A DNA stretch of 64,000 nt from Clostridiales bacterium (lineage in GTDB: Bacteria > Bacillota > Clostridia > Oscillospirales > Oscillospiraceae), in contig SFGJ01000007.1 in the NCBI GenBank assembly GCA_004557655.1, positions 1-64,000 on the forward strand, written 5' to 3'. A program made the translations under genes and the position numbers. The notes under the pieces are model-generated. The model saw only the letters and a program-made list of their open reading frames with translations. It was not told the origin of the DNA and made no database searches. Shown here piece after piece: positions 31,214 through 39,947 of this stretch (within the stretch, counting starts at the first letter, position 1; every line of letters begins with the position of its first letter).

Positions 31214-32149
31214 ATGAGCAAGCGTATCGTCATCGCTCTGGGCGGCAACGCTCTGGGCAATACCGCCACCGAGCAGTTGGCTCTGGTGAGCAACACCGCC
31301 AAGGCCATCGTGGACCTCATCGCTGAGGGCAACGAGGTGGTCATCGCCCACGGCAACGGTCCTCAGGTTGGCATGATCAATCTGGGCCTGTCCACCGCCG
31401 CTGAGGCCGGTGCCATCAAGGCAGATATGCCTTTCCCCGAGTGCGGTGCCATGTCCGAGGGCTACATCGGCTACCATCTGCAGCAGGCTATCGGCAATGA
31501 GCTGGTCTCCCGCGGCATGACCAAACCCGTGGCTACCATCGTCACCCAGACTGTGGTATCTGAGGATGACCCCGCCTTCCAGAATCCCACCAAGCCCGTG
31601 GGCGCCTTCTATGACAAGGAGACCGCCGAGCGCATTGCCGCTGAGAAAGGGTACACCATGGTGGAGGACGCCGGCCGCGGCTATCGCCAGGTTGTCCCCT
31701 CCCCCAAGCCCTTTGACATCGTGGAAGCCGAGTCTATCAAGGCTCTGTTTAACGCCGGCCATGTGGTGATCGCCGTAGGCGGCGGCGGTATCCCCGTCGT
31801 GCGCAAGGATGGCAAGGTCTACGGCACCCCCGCCGTCATCGACAAGGATTTCGGCAGCGAACTGCTGGCTGAGCTGCTGGATGCCGATGTACTGGTGATC
31901 CTCACCGCCGTGGAGAAGGTCGCCATTAACTTCAACAAGCCTGACCAGAAGGGTCTGGACGATCTGACCCCCGCACAGGCCAAAGCCTATATGGACGAGA
32001 ATCAGTTCGCCAAGGGCTCCATGCTGCCCAAGGTGCAGGCTGCCGTGAAGTTCGCCGAGTCCAAGCCCGGACGCACCGCCCTTATCACCCTGCTGGAGAA
32101 GGCCAAGGACGGTATCGCCGGCAAGACCGGTACCCGGATTCATCAATAA
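31214..32149 (+). CDS. arcC: Carbamate kinase
   Basis: 311 aa amino acid kinase fold enzyme (YqeA/ArcC). It makes ATP from carbamoyl phosphate and ADP. Motifs are the N-terminal IVIALGGNALG, HGNGPQVGM, SEGYIGYHLQQAI, VIAVGGGGIPVV and ILTAVEKVAINFNKP. The start follows AAAGAGG. As last gene after ygeW it collects the energy of purine ring breakdown. A strong terminator ends the operon, and just after that the low-GC island begins. Confidence 0.96.
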   Translation: MSKRIVIALGGNALGNTATEQLALVSNTAKAIVDLIAEGNEVVIAHGNGPQVGMINLGLSTAAEAGAIKADMPFPECGAMSEGYIGYHLQQAIGNELVSRGMTKPVATIVTQTVVSEDDPAFQNPTKPVGAFYDKETAERIAAEKGYTMVEDAGRGYRQVVPSPKPFDIVEAESIKALFNAGHVVIAVGGGGIPVVRKDGKVYGTPAVIDKDFGSELLAELLDADVLVILTAVEKVAINFNKPDQKGLDDLTPAQAKAYMDENQFAKGSMLPKVQAAVKFAESKPGRTALITLLEKAKDGIAGKTGTRIHQ

Positions 32150-32166
32150 GTTTTCCCGCATACCAG

Positions 32167-32203
32167 AAAGGACACAGGAGACGGACTCCTGTGTCCTTTT
32201 TTT
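32167..32203 (+). terminator. Intrinsic terminator of the ygeY-ygeW-arcC operon
   Basis: A 14-bp perfect stem (AAAGGACACAGGAG / CTCCTGTGTCCTTT, loop of 5) followed by a run of seven T. Confidence 0.92.
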
Positions 32204-32214
32204 GTCTTTTTTCA

Positions 32215-32461
32215 TTCCGATATATTTTTTGCCACACTCATCTGAATCACACACAGGTAAAACAGATGTGACAGCTCCGGTTTCCTGTGTGTTTTCTACG
32301 TAACCGGTCGCCCGGAAGAAGTCATCGTAATCTTCTTTCGAGCAACCTTTGATGAAGATGTGGCAGTTGCGCTCGTCATTTCCATCGGTGATATATATAC
32401 GCTCCACAAAGGTCTGTATCAGCGTTACAAGCACATCGGGTGCGGCGTTTTCGGCATATTC
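32215..32461 (-). pseudogene. C-terminal fragment of a site-specific (serine) recombinase
   Basis: On the minus strand a frame entering at about 32461 reads EYAENAAPDVLVTLIQTFVERI, then YITDGNDERNCHIFIKG, CSKEDYDDFF and so on. The pattern LIQTFVERIYI followed by a beta-strand segment resembles the C-terminal part of large serine recombinases of Firmicutes mobile elements. The catalytic N-terminus is missing: at 32461 the frame runs into a kdpC fragment, and the other end merges with the arcC terminator without a stop of its own. It is a scar, not a gene. The family call is from memory and of moderate certainty. Confidence 0.5.
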
Positions 32462-32462
32462 C

Positions 32463-32633
32463 CCCCCCGCCGCCGAGTATCAGGTAACAAGAATCGCAAA
32501 AGCAAACGATATGGCCGAGGACGAGGTGCGGGAAATTATTGAAAAGTGCACCAGCGGTAAATTCTTAGGCGTATTCGGAGAAGAAACAGTAAATGTTCTT
32601 AAAGTGAATTTGATGCTGGACGGAATTCTGTAA
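32463..32633 (+). pseudogene. kdpC: kdpC C-terminal fragment
   Basis: Reading SPPAAEYQVTRIAKANDM, then EDEVREIIEKCT and GVFGEETVNVLKVNLMLD to a TAA at 32633. This is the conserved C-terminus of KdpC, the assembly subunit of the Kdp K+-ATPase (family pattern SPAAAEYQVxRIA ... GxxGExxVNVLxLNLxLD). The first about 130 residues of KdpC, and kdpF, kdpA and kdpB, are gone. The break is exactly at the start of the recombinase fragment. A hairpin that would have ended the kdp operon still follows. Confidence 0.8.
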
Positions 32634-32640
32634 TAGTTTT

Positions 32641-32673
32641 AAGGCGGAAGAGCTTCGGCGTTTCCGCCTTTAC
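32641..32673 (+). terminator. Hairpin after the kdpC remnant
   Basis: AAGGCGGAA pairs with TTCCGCCTT over a 12-base loop, followed by TACCTTTAT. It is probably the old terminator of the lost kdp operon. Confidence 0.6.
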
Positions 32674-32782
32674 CTTTATGCAATCTTAATATTGTCTTTA
32701 TCTTGTTTATGCCGATTTAATGCAGATTAAGATAAACTAAAGACAGTCTAAATATGATATTAGGATTGCGTAGGTATCCGTT

Positions 32783-34123
32783 ATGATGAAGCGGCAACAT
32801 TTTAAGTATAAGCATATTACATCGTTTCAGATTATTATATTAGGTTTTCTGTCTGTAATCATTTTAGGCAGCATACTGTTAATGCTGCCCGTTGCGACAA
32901 GGGACGGTAAGGGTGCCGTGTTTTCAGACGCACTGTTTACCGCAACCTCTGCTGTATGCGTAACCGGATTAGTGATCCATGATACTGCTACATACTGGTC
33001 AATGTTCGGTCAGAGCGTAATTCTGTTTTTAATTCAAATCGGCGGTATGGGCATTGTCACGGTTGCGGTTTCGGTTGCGGCTTTTTCGGGTCGAAAAATA
33101 GGGCTGATGCAGAGAAGCACTATGCAGGAGGCTGTTTCCGCACACCATCTCGGTGGAATTGTGCGGCTTACAAAATTTATATTAAAAACCTCGGTGTGCA
33201 TTGAGCTGATCGGAGCAGTCCTGCTTTTGCCGGTTTTTATCCGTGATTTCGGAATTATGAAGGGGATATGGTACGCCTTGTTCCATTCCGTTTCGGCATT
33301 TTGCAACGCAGGCTTTGACTTAATCGGCGTTAAAGCGCCGTTTTCGTCATTAACCTCTTATTCATCACAGCCTTTTTTCAACTTCACGGTTATGGCGCTT
33401 ATTATTATCGGCGGCATAGGCTTTTTAACTTGGGAGGATATAAAAAACAACAAGCTCCATTTCAGAAAGTACCGAATGCAAAGCAAGGTCATCCTTACCG
33501 TGACGGGAATACTGATTATCCTGCCGGCGCTTTACTTTTTCTTTTTCGAGTATCAGAGCCTTCCGCTGGGAGAAAGAATCCTGACCTCTCTTTTCCAGTC
33601 TGTTACGCCGAGAACAGCCGGCTTTAATACGACGGATTTAACAGCCCTCAGTGAGACAGGTCAAATGCTGATTACATTGTTGATGCTCATCGGCGGTTCG
33701 CCCGGTTCAACGGCAGGCGGTATGAAAACCACCACCATCGCCGTTTTGGTTTCATCGGCGCTGTCCGTGTTTCGCAAAAAGGAAGATACACACTTTTTCA
33801 AACGGTGTATATCCGACGATACCGTGAAAAGTGCGGCAACTATCTTTTTGCTGTATATTGGGCTGTTTATCGGCTGCGGAATGATCATCTGCCGTCTTGA
33901 AAATATCCCGTTGCTTCCGTCACTGTTTGAAACAGCGTCGGCAATCGGAACGGTAGGACTATCCCTCGGCATCACCTCGCAGTTGGGGATTGTTTCGCAG
34001 TTCATTCTGATTATACTAATGTTTTTCGGAAGAGTCGGAGGACTGACGTTGATATTTGCGGCAACGACAAAAACGGCTGCAAACGCAGCAAAATATCCGC
34101 AGGAAAAAATAACGGTCGGGTAA
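32783..34123 (+). CDS. ktrB: TrkH/KtrB family potassium uptake membrane subunit
   Basis: 446 aa with about ten hydrophobic segments in the four-fold MPM repeat of K+ transporters. The selectivity-filter loops are readable: TSAVCVTGLV, FCNAGFDLIG, PRTAGFNTTD and ASAIGTVGLSLG, each with the conserved Gly. The ATG at 32783 has only a weak ribosome-binding site. Upstream lies a -10 (TATGAT, 32753-32758) within AT-rich sequence carrying an imperfect inverted repeat. It is the first gene of the island operon and is followed 12 bases later by ktrA. Codon use is AT-richer than in the flanking purine genes. Confidence 0.93.
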   Translation: MMKRQHFKYKHITSFQIIILGFLSVIILGSILLMLPVATRDGKGAVFSDALFTATSAVCVTGLVIHDTATYWSMFGQSVILFLIQIGGMGIVTVAVSVAAFSGRKIGLMQRSTMQEAVSAHHLGGIVRLTKFILKTSVCIELIGAVLLLPVFIRDFGIMKGIWYALFHSVSAFCNAGFDLIGVKAPFSSLTSYSSQPFFNFTVMALIIIGGIGFLTWEDIKNNKLHFRKYRMQSKVILTVTGILIILPALYFFFFEYQSLPLGERILTSLFQSVTPRTAGFNTTDLTALSETGQMLITLLMLIGGSPGSTAGGMKTTTIAVLVSSALSVFRKKEDTHFFKRCISDDTVKSAATIFLLYIGLFIGCGMIICRLENIPLLPSLFETASAIGTVGLSLGITSQLGIVSQFILIILMFFGRVGGLTLIFAATTKTAANAAKYPQEKITVG

Positions 34124-34135
34124 AGGAGAAGAAAG

Positions 34136-34783
34136 ATGAAATCTGTTTTACTGATAGGGCTTGGCAGATTTGGCCGGCATATTGCCATGAAGCTTAACGA
34201 GATGCGGCATCAGGTTATGGCCGTAGACAAAAGCGAAGAAAGAGTAAATGCGGTATTGCCCTTTGTTATGAACGCGCAGATAGGCGACGCAACAAATGAG
34301 GAGTTTCTGGAATCTTTGGGCGTAAATAATTTCGATATTTGCATCGTCGCAATCGGGGACGACTTCCAAAGCTCGCTTGAAACGACATCTCTTTTAAAGG
34401 AATTGGGTGCAAAAATGGTAGTTTCCCGTGCGGCACGGGATGTACACGCAAAATTCCTTCTGCGAAACGGGGCGGATGAAATCGTATATCCCGAAAGGCA
34501 GCTTGCCGATTGGACGGCTATCCGCTACACCGCCGACCATATCCTCGATTACATAGAGCTTGATAATGACCATTCTATTTTTGAAATTGCCGTACCCGAA
34601 AAATGGATCGGGAAAACCGTTATAGAAGCGGATGTGCGTAAAAAGCACGGTATTAATATAATGGCGATTAAACGCGACGGTAAAATGAATCTGAATTTTG
34701 CGCCCGAAACAAGCTTTATACCGGGCGACACAATTTTAGTGCTGGGCGACACCAAAAACATACAAAAGTGTTTTCACATATAA
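34136..34783 (+). CDS. ktrA: TrkA/KtrA family cytoplasmic regulatory subunit
   Basis: 215 aa. The RCK-N Rossmann domain (VLLIGLGRFGRHIAMKL, residues 4-20, nucleotide-binding glycines; MAVDKSEERV with the Asp at the end of beta-2; IGDATNEEFL) is followed by an RCK-C domain from about residue 135. It gates the KtrB channel in response to ATP/ADP or NAD(H). AAAGGAG precedes the ATG. Together with ktrB it gives a complete Ktr uptake system. Confidence 0.93.
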   Translation: MKSVLLIGLGRFGRHIAMKLNEMRHQVMAVDKSEERVNAVLPFVMNAQIGDATNEEFLESLGVNNFDICIVAIGDDFQSSLETTSLLKELGAKMVVSRAARDVHAKFLLRNGADEIVYPERQLADWTAIRYTADHILDYIELDNDHSIFEIAVPEKWIGKTVIEADVRKKHGINIMAIKRDGKMNLNFAPETSFIPGDTILVLGDTKNIQKCFHI

Positions 34784-34805
34784 ACACCGAAAGAAGACGG
34801 GAAGT

Positions 34806-35327
34806 ATGATAGAATTATTGTTAGTGTGCGCAGTAGCTGCCATTATTGTGTTCGGTTACATTATAATGAAAAAGCTTGACGCTTTTTTAGCAAATAACCG
34901 CCGCTTTATTGACGCTGAAATCGCAGAAAACAGTCTTTTGCTTGCTTTTGATAACCCTATGATAATAGATTCGCTGATGACGCTGTTTGAAGGGTTTTCA
35001 AAAGCAAATCCAAATTGTCAGCTGCATTTCCTGTTTGGAAATACAGAGGATATATATGATAAGCTAAACAAAAATCGCATTGACCTTGGCTTTATAGAAA
35101 ATACTGCTTCTGCAAATGACGATACCTACAACTGTCTTATCATTTCTGCAAAGCAAAACAGTGTTTTCTGTGAGAAAGCAGGATGTACGATGATAGAACC
35201 GCTGAATCCTTCAGAAACTCAGACCTCTGTGATATGGAAAAAGGCTTCAAGCAATGCCTTTGTCAATAGCTTTTCAGCTTTGCTTTTGTCAAATCAAGCG
35301 GCGATCAATGCGGAATATGTAAAGTAG
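34806..35327 (+). CDS. Membrane-anchored protein with LysR-substrate-domain-like region, unknown
   Basis: 173 aa. Residues 3-23 form an N-terminal membrane anchor (IELLLVCAVAAIIVFGYIIM). The rest resembles half of a periplasmic-binding or LysR effector-binding fold: MTLFEGFSKANPNCQLHFLFGNTEDIYDKL followed by IDLGFIENT. There is no HTH in the frame. I do not recognise a named family. It lies between ktrA and the corA-like gene, all on one strand with short gaps, so it is probably part of the same ion-homeostasis operon, perhaps as a sensor or a truncated regulator reused as a membrane protein. Confidence 0.6.
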   Translation: MIELLLVCAVAAIIVFGYIIMKKLDAFLANNRRFIDAEIAENSLLLAFDNPMIIDSLMTLFEGFSKANPNCQLHFLFGNTEDIYDKLNKNRIDLGFIENTASANDDTYNCLIISAKQNSVFCEKAGCTMIEPLNPSETQTSVIWKKASSNAFVNSFSALLLSNQAAINAEYVK

Positions 35328-35373
35328 AAAATCCTTCCCTGCTGTGATATAATAGAAAGCGGAAGGAGGCGCT

Positions 35374-36288
35374 ATGATGCAATACTTTATTGATTCAAAA
35401 GACGGGAGTCTGCAAGCCGCCCAAAACTGCGGCGATAAAAAGCCGTTTTTTACGGTTATGAGTACATCGGAATTTCACGAATGTAAAGAACAACTGCCAT
35501 ATTATAAAGAGCTGCTTCACTGCCTCGGCTCGATTCGTTATTGTAAAGCTGAGGTATTCAAAAACTGCATCATCGGAACCTTACGCCTGCCTCAAAAAAG
35601 CGAACAGCGTTCACCGCAGCTTTCTTTCGGCTTTTATTTGACGGGACAGTCGCTCTTATTTGTGGAAGATGTAGGCGATTTGAAATTATGGGTAGACAAA
35701 CGGATAGGTATGCTTCAGGAACTGAACAGTCCGGCTCAGCTTCTTTTGCGGTTTATGGAGCAAATGATCGAGGATGATGTTCTCTATCTTTCTCACATAG
35801 AGTCAGAAACAGAGAAAATGGAAGAAAAAATCAGCTCCGGCAGTTCGGCAGACTTTTTCTCTTTGCTCACAAAGCACAGGCAAAAGCTGTCCGAGTTAAA
35901 CGCCTACTACGAGCAGCTGACGGATATAGGAGAGTTGTTTCAATCCCGCGCGTGTTCTTCATTTGCAGACGATACGCAGGACTGGGATAAATATACCCAT
36001 CGTGCCGAGAGATTGCAAAATCATGTGCAGCTGCTCCGCGAAAATATGCTTCAGCTTCGTGAGCTTTATCAATCGAAGCAAGACGCACGGCAAAATAAGA
36101 TTATGGGGATTCTCACAATCGTCACCACCTTTTTTCTGCCTCTTACTTTAATCACAGGATGGTACGGCATGAACTTTGCCTATATGCCTGAGCTTAAATG
36201 GCGATACGGTTATCTTTCGGTGATTATTGTTTCTCTTATTATCGCAATAGGAGAAATCATCTACTTCAAAAGGAAAAAATTTTTTTAG
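35374..36288 (+). CDS. corA: CorA-like divalent cation transporter
   Basis: 304 aa. The long N-terminal cytoplasmic part has helical coiled segments (residues about 120-240). Two membrane helices follow at the C-terminus; the first ends with the channel signature in GWYGMNFAYMPEL (the CorA GMN motif). The basic end KRKKFF is also typical. Expected role: Mg2+ or other divalent cation passage across the membrane. GGAAGGAGG precedes the ATG. It is in line with ktrB-ktrA. Confidence 0.88.
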   Translation: MMQYFIDSKDGSLQAAQNCGDKKPFFTVMSTSEFHECKEQLPYYKELLHCLGSIRYCKAEVFKNCIIGTLRLPQKSEQRSPQLSFGFYLTGQSLLFVEDVGDLKLWVDKRIGMLQELNSPAQLLLRFMEQMIEDDVLYLSHIESETEKMEEKISSGSSADFFSLLTKHRQKLSELNAYYEQLTDIGELFQSRACSSFADDTQDWDKYTHRAERLQNHVQLLRENMLQLRELYQSKQDARQNKIMGILTIVTTFFLPLTLITGWYGMNFAYMPELKWRYGYLSVIIVSLIIAIGEIIYFKRKKFF

Positions 36289-36329
36289 TTTCGCTATCTT
36301 AAAATATGAGACTCAAAGGAGGTGTTTAA

Positions 36330-39032
36330 ATGGACGAAAAAAGGCAAAGCCCGGAACAAATTTTAAAACAAATTGAAAAGGAAGAACAAAGCCTGAATCG
36401 CGGGCATTTGAAAATATTTTTCGGATATGCCGCAGGTGTAGGCAAAACCTATGCCATGCTGAAAGCCGCACATTCGGCAAAGAGGCATGGTATTGATGTG
36501 GTTGCCGGTTACATTGAGCCGCATGCCCGTCCGCAGACCTCCGCGCTTGTAAACGGATTGGAATGTCTTGCGAATCTTGTTTCGGTATATAACGGAATTT
36601 CTCTTTCGGAATTCAATCTTGACGCTGCACTTGCCAGACACCCGCAGTTAATCCTTGTGGACGAGCTAGCCCATACCAATGCGCCTGTGTGCCGACATAC
36701 AAAGCGTTATCAGGATATTGAAGAGCTGCTTAACGCGGGAATAGATGTCTATACCACGGTAAATGTTCAGCATATCGAGAGCCTAAATGACACCGTCGCG
36801 TCTATCACGGGCATTATGATACACGAGCGTATCCCCGATTCGGTTTTTGATAACGCCAGTCAGGTTGAGCTTGTGGATATTGAACCGCAGGAATTGATTG
36901 AACGGCTGCAAGCGGGCAAAGTGTATAACCCGACTCAGGCTGAGCGTGCAACAGAAAACTTCTTTACCGTGGAAAATTTAACGGCGCTTCGGGAAATTGC
37001 CTTGCGCCGCTGTGCCGACAGGGTGAATCTGCTTACCGAAACCGTCAGAACGAAAAGCCACAGCGATTATCACACCGATGAGCATATTCTTGTCTGTCTT
37101 TCGTCGTCACCTTCCAATGCGAAAATAATCCGCACCGCCGCCCGAATGGCAAATGCCTTTAAGGGGGCTTTTACCGCGCTGTTTGTGGAAACCCCGGATT
37201 TTCAGGTCATGTCCGAGGAAGATGTAAAGCGACTGCGGAGCAATATGCGTCTTGCGGAACAGCTCGGCGCGAAAATCGAAACCGTGTGCGGTGAAGATGT
37301 TTCCTATCAGATTGCCGAATTTGCAAGGCTGTCTGGGGTTTCAAAAATCGTGATAGGAAGAAGCTCTGCAACCCGAAAGAGCATATTTTCCAAACCTACT
37401 CTTACAGAAAAGCTGATTGCAAACGCGCCGAATTTAGATGTGCATATCATACCCGATGCCGGCAGTAAAAACGCCGCATACCGTGCAAAAAAAGCGAGAA
37501 GGAAAAGCAAAATTTTCTTTTCTGTATCCGATTTTTTGAAAAGCGTTTCTATCTTGATTTTGGCAAGCTGTATAGGAATGCTGTTCCGTCACTTAGGGTT
37601 TGCAGAGGCAAATATCATCACGGTATATGTCCTCGGCGTTCTTGTGACCTCGGTTGTTACAAGACATCGGGTTTACAGCCTGATTTCCTCTATTGTCAGC
37701 GTTTTGGTTTTCAATTTTTTCTTTACCGATCCGCAGTTCACACTGCGGGCTTACGATCAAGGATATCCTGTAACCTTTTTGATTATGTTTTTGGCGGCAT
37801 TGCTCACAAGCTCGCTTGCCGTGAAGTTAAAAGAGCATGCAAAGCAGTCTGCGAAGGCGGCCTACAGAACAAAGGTGCTGTTTGACACAAATCAGCTCTT
37901 ACAGCAGGCAAAGGACAAGAACGAAATCGTTTCGGCAACGGCAAATCAGCTTATAAAGCTGCTCGGAAAGGATATCGTGTTTTATCTGGCTGAGGACGAG
38001 AAACTCGGCGAACCTCATATTTTTACCGTTTCGGGAGATAAAACAGACAAAGAAATAACAAGCACAAAAGAAAATGCAGTGGCCGAATGGGTGCTAAAAA
38101 ACAACAAACACGCAGGAGCTACCACCGAAACGCTTTCAAACGCAAAGTGCCTATACCTTGCCGTAAGGGTAAACAGCCGAGTTTACGGCGTTGTGGGCAT
38201 TTATATAGGCGATGAGCTGCTTGATGCGTTTGAAAAAAGTATTCTATTGTCTATACTCGGCGAATGTGCCCTGTCGCTGGAAAACGAAAAGAACGCAAGA
38301 GAAAAAGAAGAAGCGGCAATTTTCGCTAAGAATGAACAGCTCCGTGCAAATCTCCTGCGGGCAATTTCCCACGATTTGCGAACACCGCTCACTTCTATTT
38401 CCGGAAACGCAAGCAATCTTATATCAAACGGCAATTCCTTTGATGAAGCAACAAAAAATCAGCTTTATACCGATATTTACGATGATTCTATGTGGCTTAT
38501 CAATCTGGTGGAAAATCTGCTTTCGGTCACAAGAATTGAAGAAGGACGGCTGAATCTTCACATTACAGAGGATTTAGTAGACGATGTCATCACGGAAGCA
38601 CTTCATCATGTGAACAGAAAAAGCGTAGAACATCATATTGCTGTCCGGCATAAAGAAGATTATCTGCTCGCCAAAATGGACGCAAAGCTGATGGTACAGG
38701 TCATCATAAATATTGTGGACAACGCCATTAAATACACGCCGAAGGGCTCCGACATTCTGATAAAAACTTGGAAGCAGGGAGATAAAGCCGTTATATCCAT
38801 TGCCGATGATGGCGACGGAATACCCGATGAAATGAAAGAGCGGGTGTTCGATATGTTTTACAGCGGAGCCAACAAAATTGCCGACAGCCGCCGCAGTTTG
38901 GGGTTAGGGCTGTCGCTGTGCCGTTCCATTATAAACGCACACGGCGGCAAAATAACCGTTTCAGACAATACGCCGCACGGCACGGTGTTCACCATTACAT
39001 TACCTGCCGGGGAGGTAGAAATTCATGAATAA
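36330..39032 (+). CDS. kdpD: Osmosensitive K+ channel sensor histidine kinase KdpD
   Basis: 900 aa, full length. Domains in order: KdpD N-terminal domain with Walker A GYAAGVGKTYAM (about 32-43) and DELAHTN; a universal-stress-protein domain (about 250-375); four membrane helices (DUF4118, about 395-500); a GAF-like region (about 520-640); HisKA with the phospho-His in AISHDLRTPLTS (about 680); and HATPase with N box NIVDNAIKYTPKGS and G box LGLGLSLC. AAGGAGG precedes the ATG. The gene overlaps kdpE by 8 bases. The KdpFABC pump it usually controls is lost here except for a kdpC scrap. Confidence 0.96.
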   Translation: MDEKRQSPEQILKQIEKEEQSLNRGHLKIFFGYAAGVGKTYAMLKAAHSAKRHGIDVVAGYIEPHARPQTSALVNGLECLANLVSVYNGISLSEFNLDAALARHPQLILVDELAHTNAPVCRHTKRYQDIEELLNAGIDVYTTVNVQHIESLNDTVASITGIMIHERIPDSVFDNASQVELVDIEPQELIERLQAGKVYNPTQAERATENFFTVENLTALREIALRRCADRVNLLTETVRTKSHSDYHTDEHILVCLSSSPSNAKIIRTAARMANAFKGAFTALFVETPDFQVMSEEDVKRLRSNMRLAEQLGAKIETVCGEDVSYQIAEFARLSGVSKIVIGRSSATRKSIFSKPTLTEKLIANAPNLDVHIIPDAGSKNAAYRAKKARRKSKIFFSVSDFLKSVSILILASCIGMLFRHLGFAEANIITVYVLGVLVTSVVTRHRVYSLISSIVSVLVFNFFFTDPQFTLRAYDQGYPVTFLIMFLAALLTSSLAVKLKEHAKQSAKAAYRTKVLFDTNQLLQQAKDKNEIVSATANQLIKLLGKDIVFYLAEDEKLGEPHIFTVSGDKTDKEITSTKENAVAEWVLKNNKHAGATTETLSNAKCLYLAVRVNSRVYGVVGIYIGDELLDAFEKSILLSILGECALSLENEKNAREKEEAAIFAKNEQLRANLLRAISHDLRTPLTSISGNASNLISNGNSFDEATKNQLYTDIYDDSMWLINLVENLLSVTRIEEGRLNLHITEDLVDDVITEALHHVNRKSVEHHIAVRHKEDYLLAKMDAKLMVQVIINIVDNAIKYTPKGSDILIKTWKQGDKAVISIADDGDGIPDEMKERVFDMFYSGANKIADSRRSLGLGLSLCRSIINAHGGKITVSDNTPHGTVFTITLPAGEVEIHE

Positions 39033-39726
39033 ACCCTTGATATTGGTTGTTGAAGATGATAATTCGGTCAAAAATCTTATTACAACAACCCTTAAAGCGC
39101 ACGATTACAGATACTTAACCGCGCCTAACGGCGCCGACGCCATTTTGGAAGCGTCATCACACAATCCCGATATTGTCCTGCTCGATTTAGGACTTCCCGA
39201 TATTGACGGTGTTGATGTTATCAAAAAAATCCGCACTTGGTCGAATGTGCCGATAATCGTTATAAGCGCGCGAAGCGAAGATACCGACAAAATTGACGCG
39301 CTTGACGCGGGTGCCGACGATTATCTGACCAAACCGTTTTCTGTGGAAGAATTATTGGCAAGGCTCAGGGTTACGCAAAGGCGGCTTAATATGATACCGA
39401 ACGAGACTGCCGCCGAAGCGTCCGTTTTCACAAACGGTCAGCTTCGTATAGATTATGTCGCAGGATGCGCCTATTTAGGCGATGAAGAGCTGCATCTCAC
39501 ACCTATTGAATATAAACTCTTGTGCCTGCTGTCAAGAAATATCGGCAAGGTTTTAACTCATACCTTTATTACACAGAGCATTTGGGGCAGCAGCTGGGAT
39601 AACGACATTGCCTCTCTGCGCGTCTTTATGGCGACGCTCCGTAAAAAACTGGAGAAGAACGCCGATTCGCCTCAATATATCCAAACGCATATCGGTGTTG
39701 GTTACAGAATGATGAAGGTTGAATAA
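39025..39726 (+). CDS. kdpE: KdpE response regulator
   Basis: 233 aa OmpR-type regulator. The receiver domain has acidic VVEDDNS, the phospho-Asp in VLLDLGLPDIDG, and Lys in YLTKPFSVEELLAR. The C-terminal winged helix includes LTPIEYKLLCLLSRN and YIQTHIGVGYRM. The start overlaps kdpD behind GGGGAGG. With no kdpFABC here, the likely local targets are ktrB-ktrA-corA, whose promoter lies some 6 kb upstream in the same island. Confidence 0.95.
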   Translation: MNKPLILVVEDDNSVKNLITTTLKAHDYRYLTAPNGADAILEASSHNPDIVLLDLGLPDIDGVDVIKKIRTWSNVPIIVISARSEDTDKIDALDAGADDYLTKPFSVEELLARLRVTQRRLNMIPNETAAEASVFTNGQLRIDYVAGCAYLGDEELHLTPIEYKLLCLLSRNIGKVLTHTFITQSIWGSSWDNDIASLRVFMATLRKKLEKNADSPQYIQTHIGVGYRMMKVE

Positions 39727-39757
39727 TCTAGTAAAGAGAAAATAAAAAAAGCAAAAT

Positions 39758-39803
39758 AACGGTGCTGTAATCCTTTTGATGTTTACAGCACCGTTAATCT
39801 TTT
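39758..39803 (+). terminator. Intrinsic terminator of kdpE / right end of island
   Basis: A 13-bp stem (AACGGTGCTGTAA / TTACAGCACCGTT, loop of 12) followed by AATCTTTTA. Base composition changes back to host-like within the following 250 bases. Confidence 0.8.
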
Positions 39804-39918
39804 ATGAAAAAATCAATCGCATTTTCCACTGTTTTTGCGCAGTTTTCACGTTTTTTATCATATATTACAAGGATCTCTTTGTTGCAAAATATTTTTTTGT
39901 GTAAAATAAATTTTTTGG

Positions 39919-39947
39919 TTGAAAACTTCCAATTTGTGTACTATAAT
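39919..39947 (+). promoter_or_regulatory. Promoter of the BMP-type transporter
   Basis: TTGAAA (39919-39924), 17 bases, TATAAT (39942-39947). The transcript leader of about 90 bases can fold CGGGC-TCAT-GCCCG and, further on, CAGTCGG with CCGGCTG, before the AAAGGAGGA ribosome-binding site. No known riboswitch consensus was recognised in it. Confidence 0.7.

Noticed and set aside
32434..32462. Run of C residues as a phase-variable tract
   Set aside because: It lies between two dead gene fragments, so length changes would have no coding effect; more likely a junction or sequencing feature.
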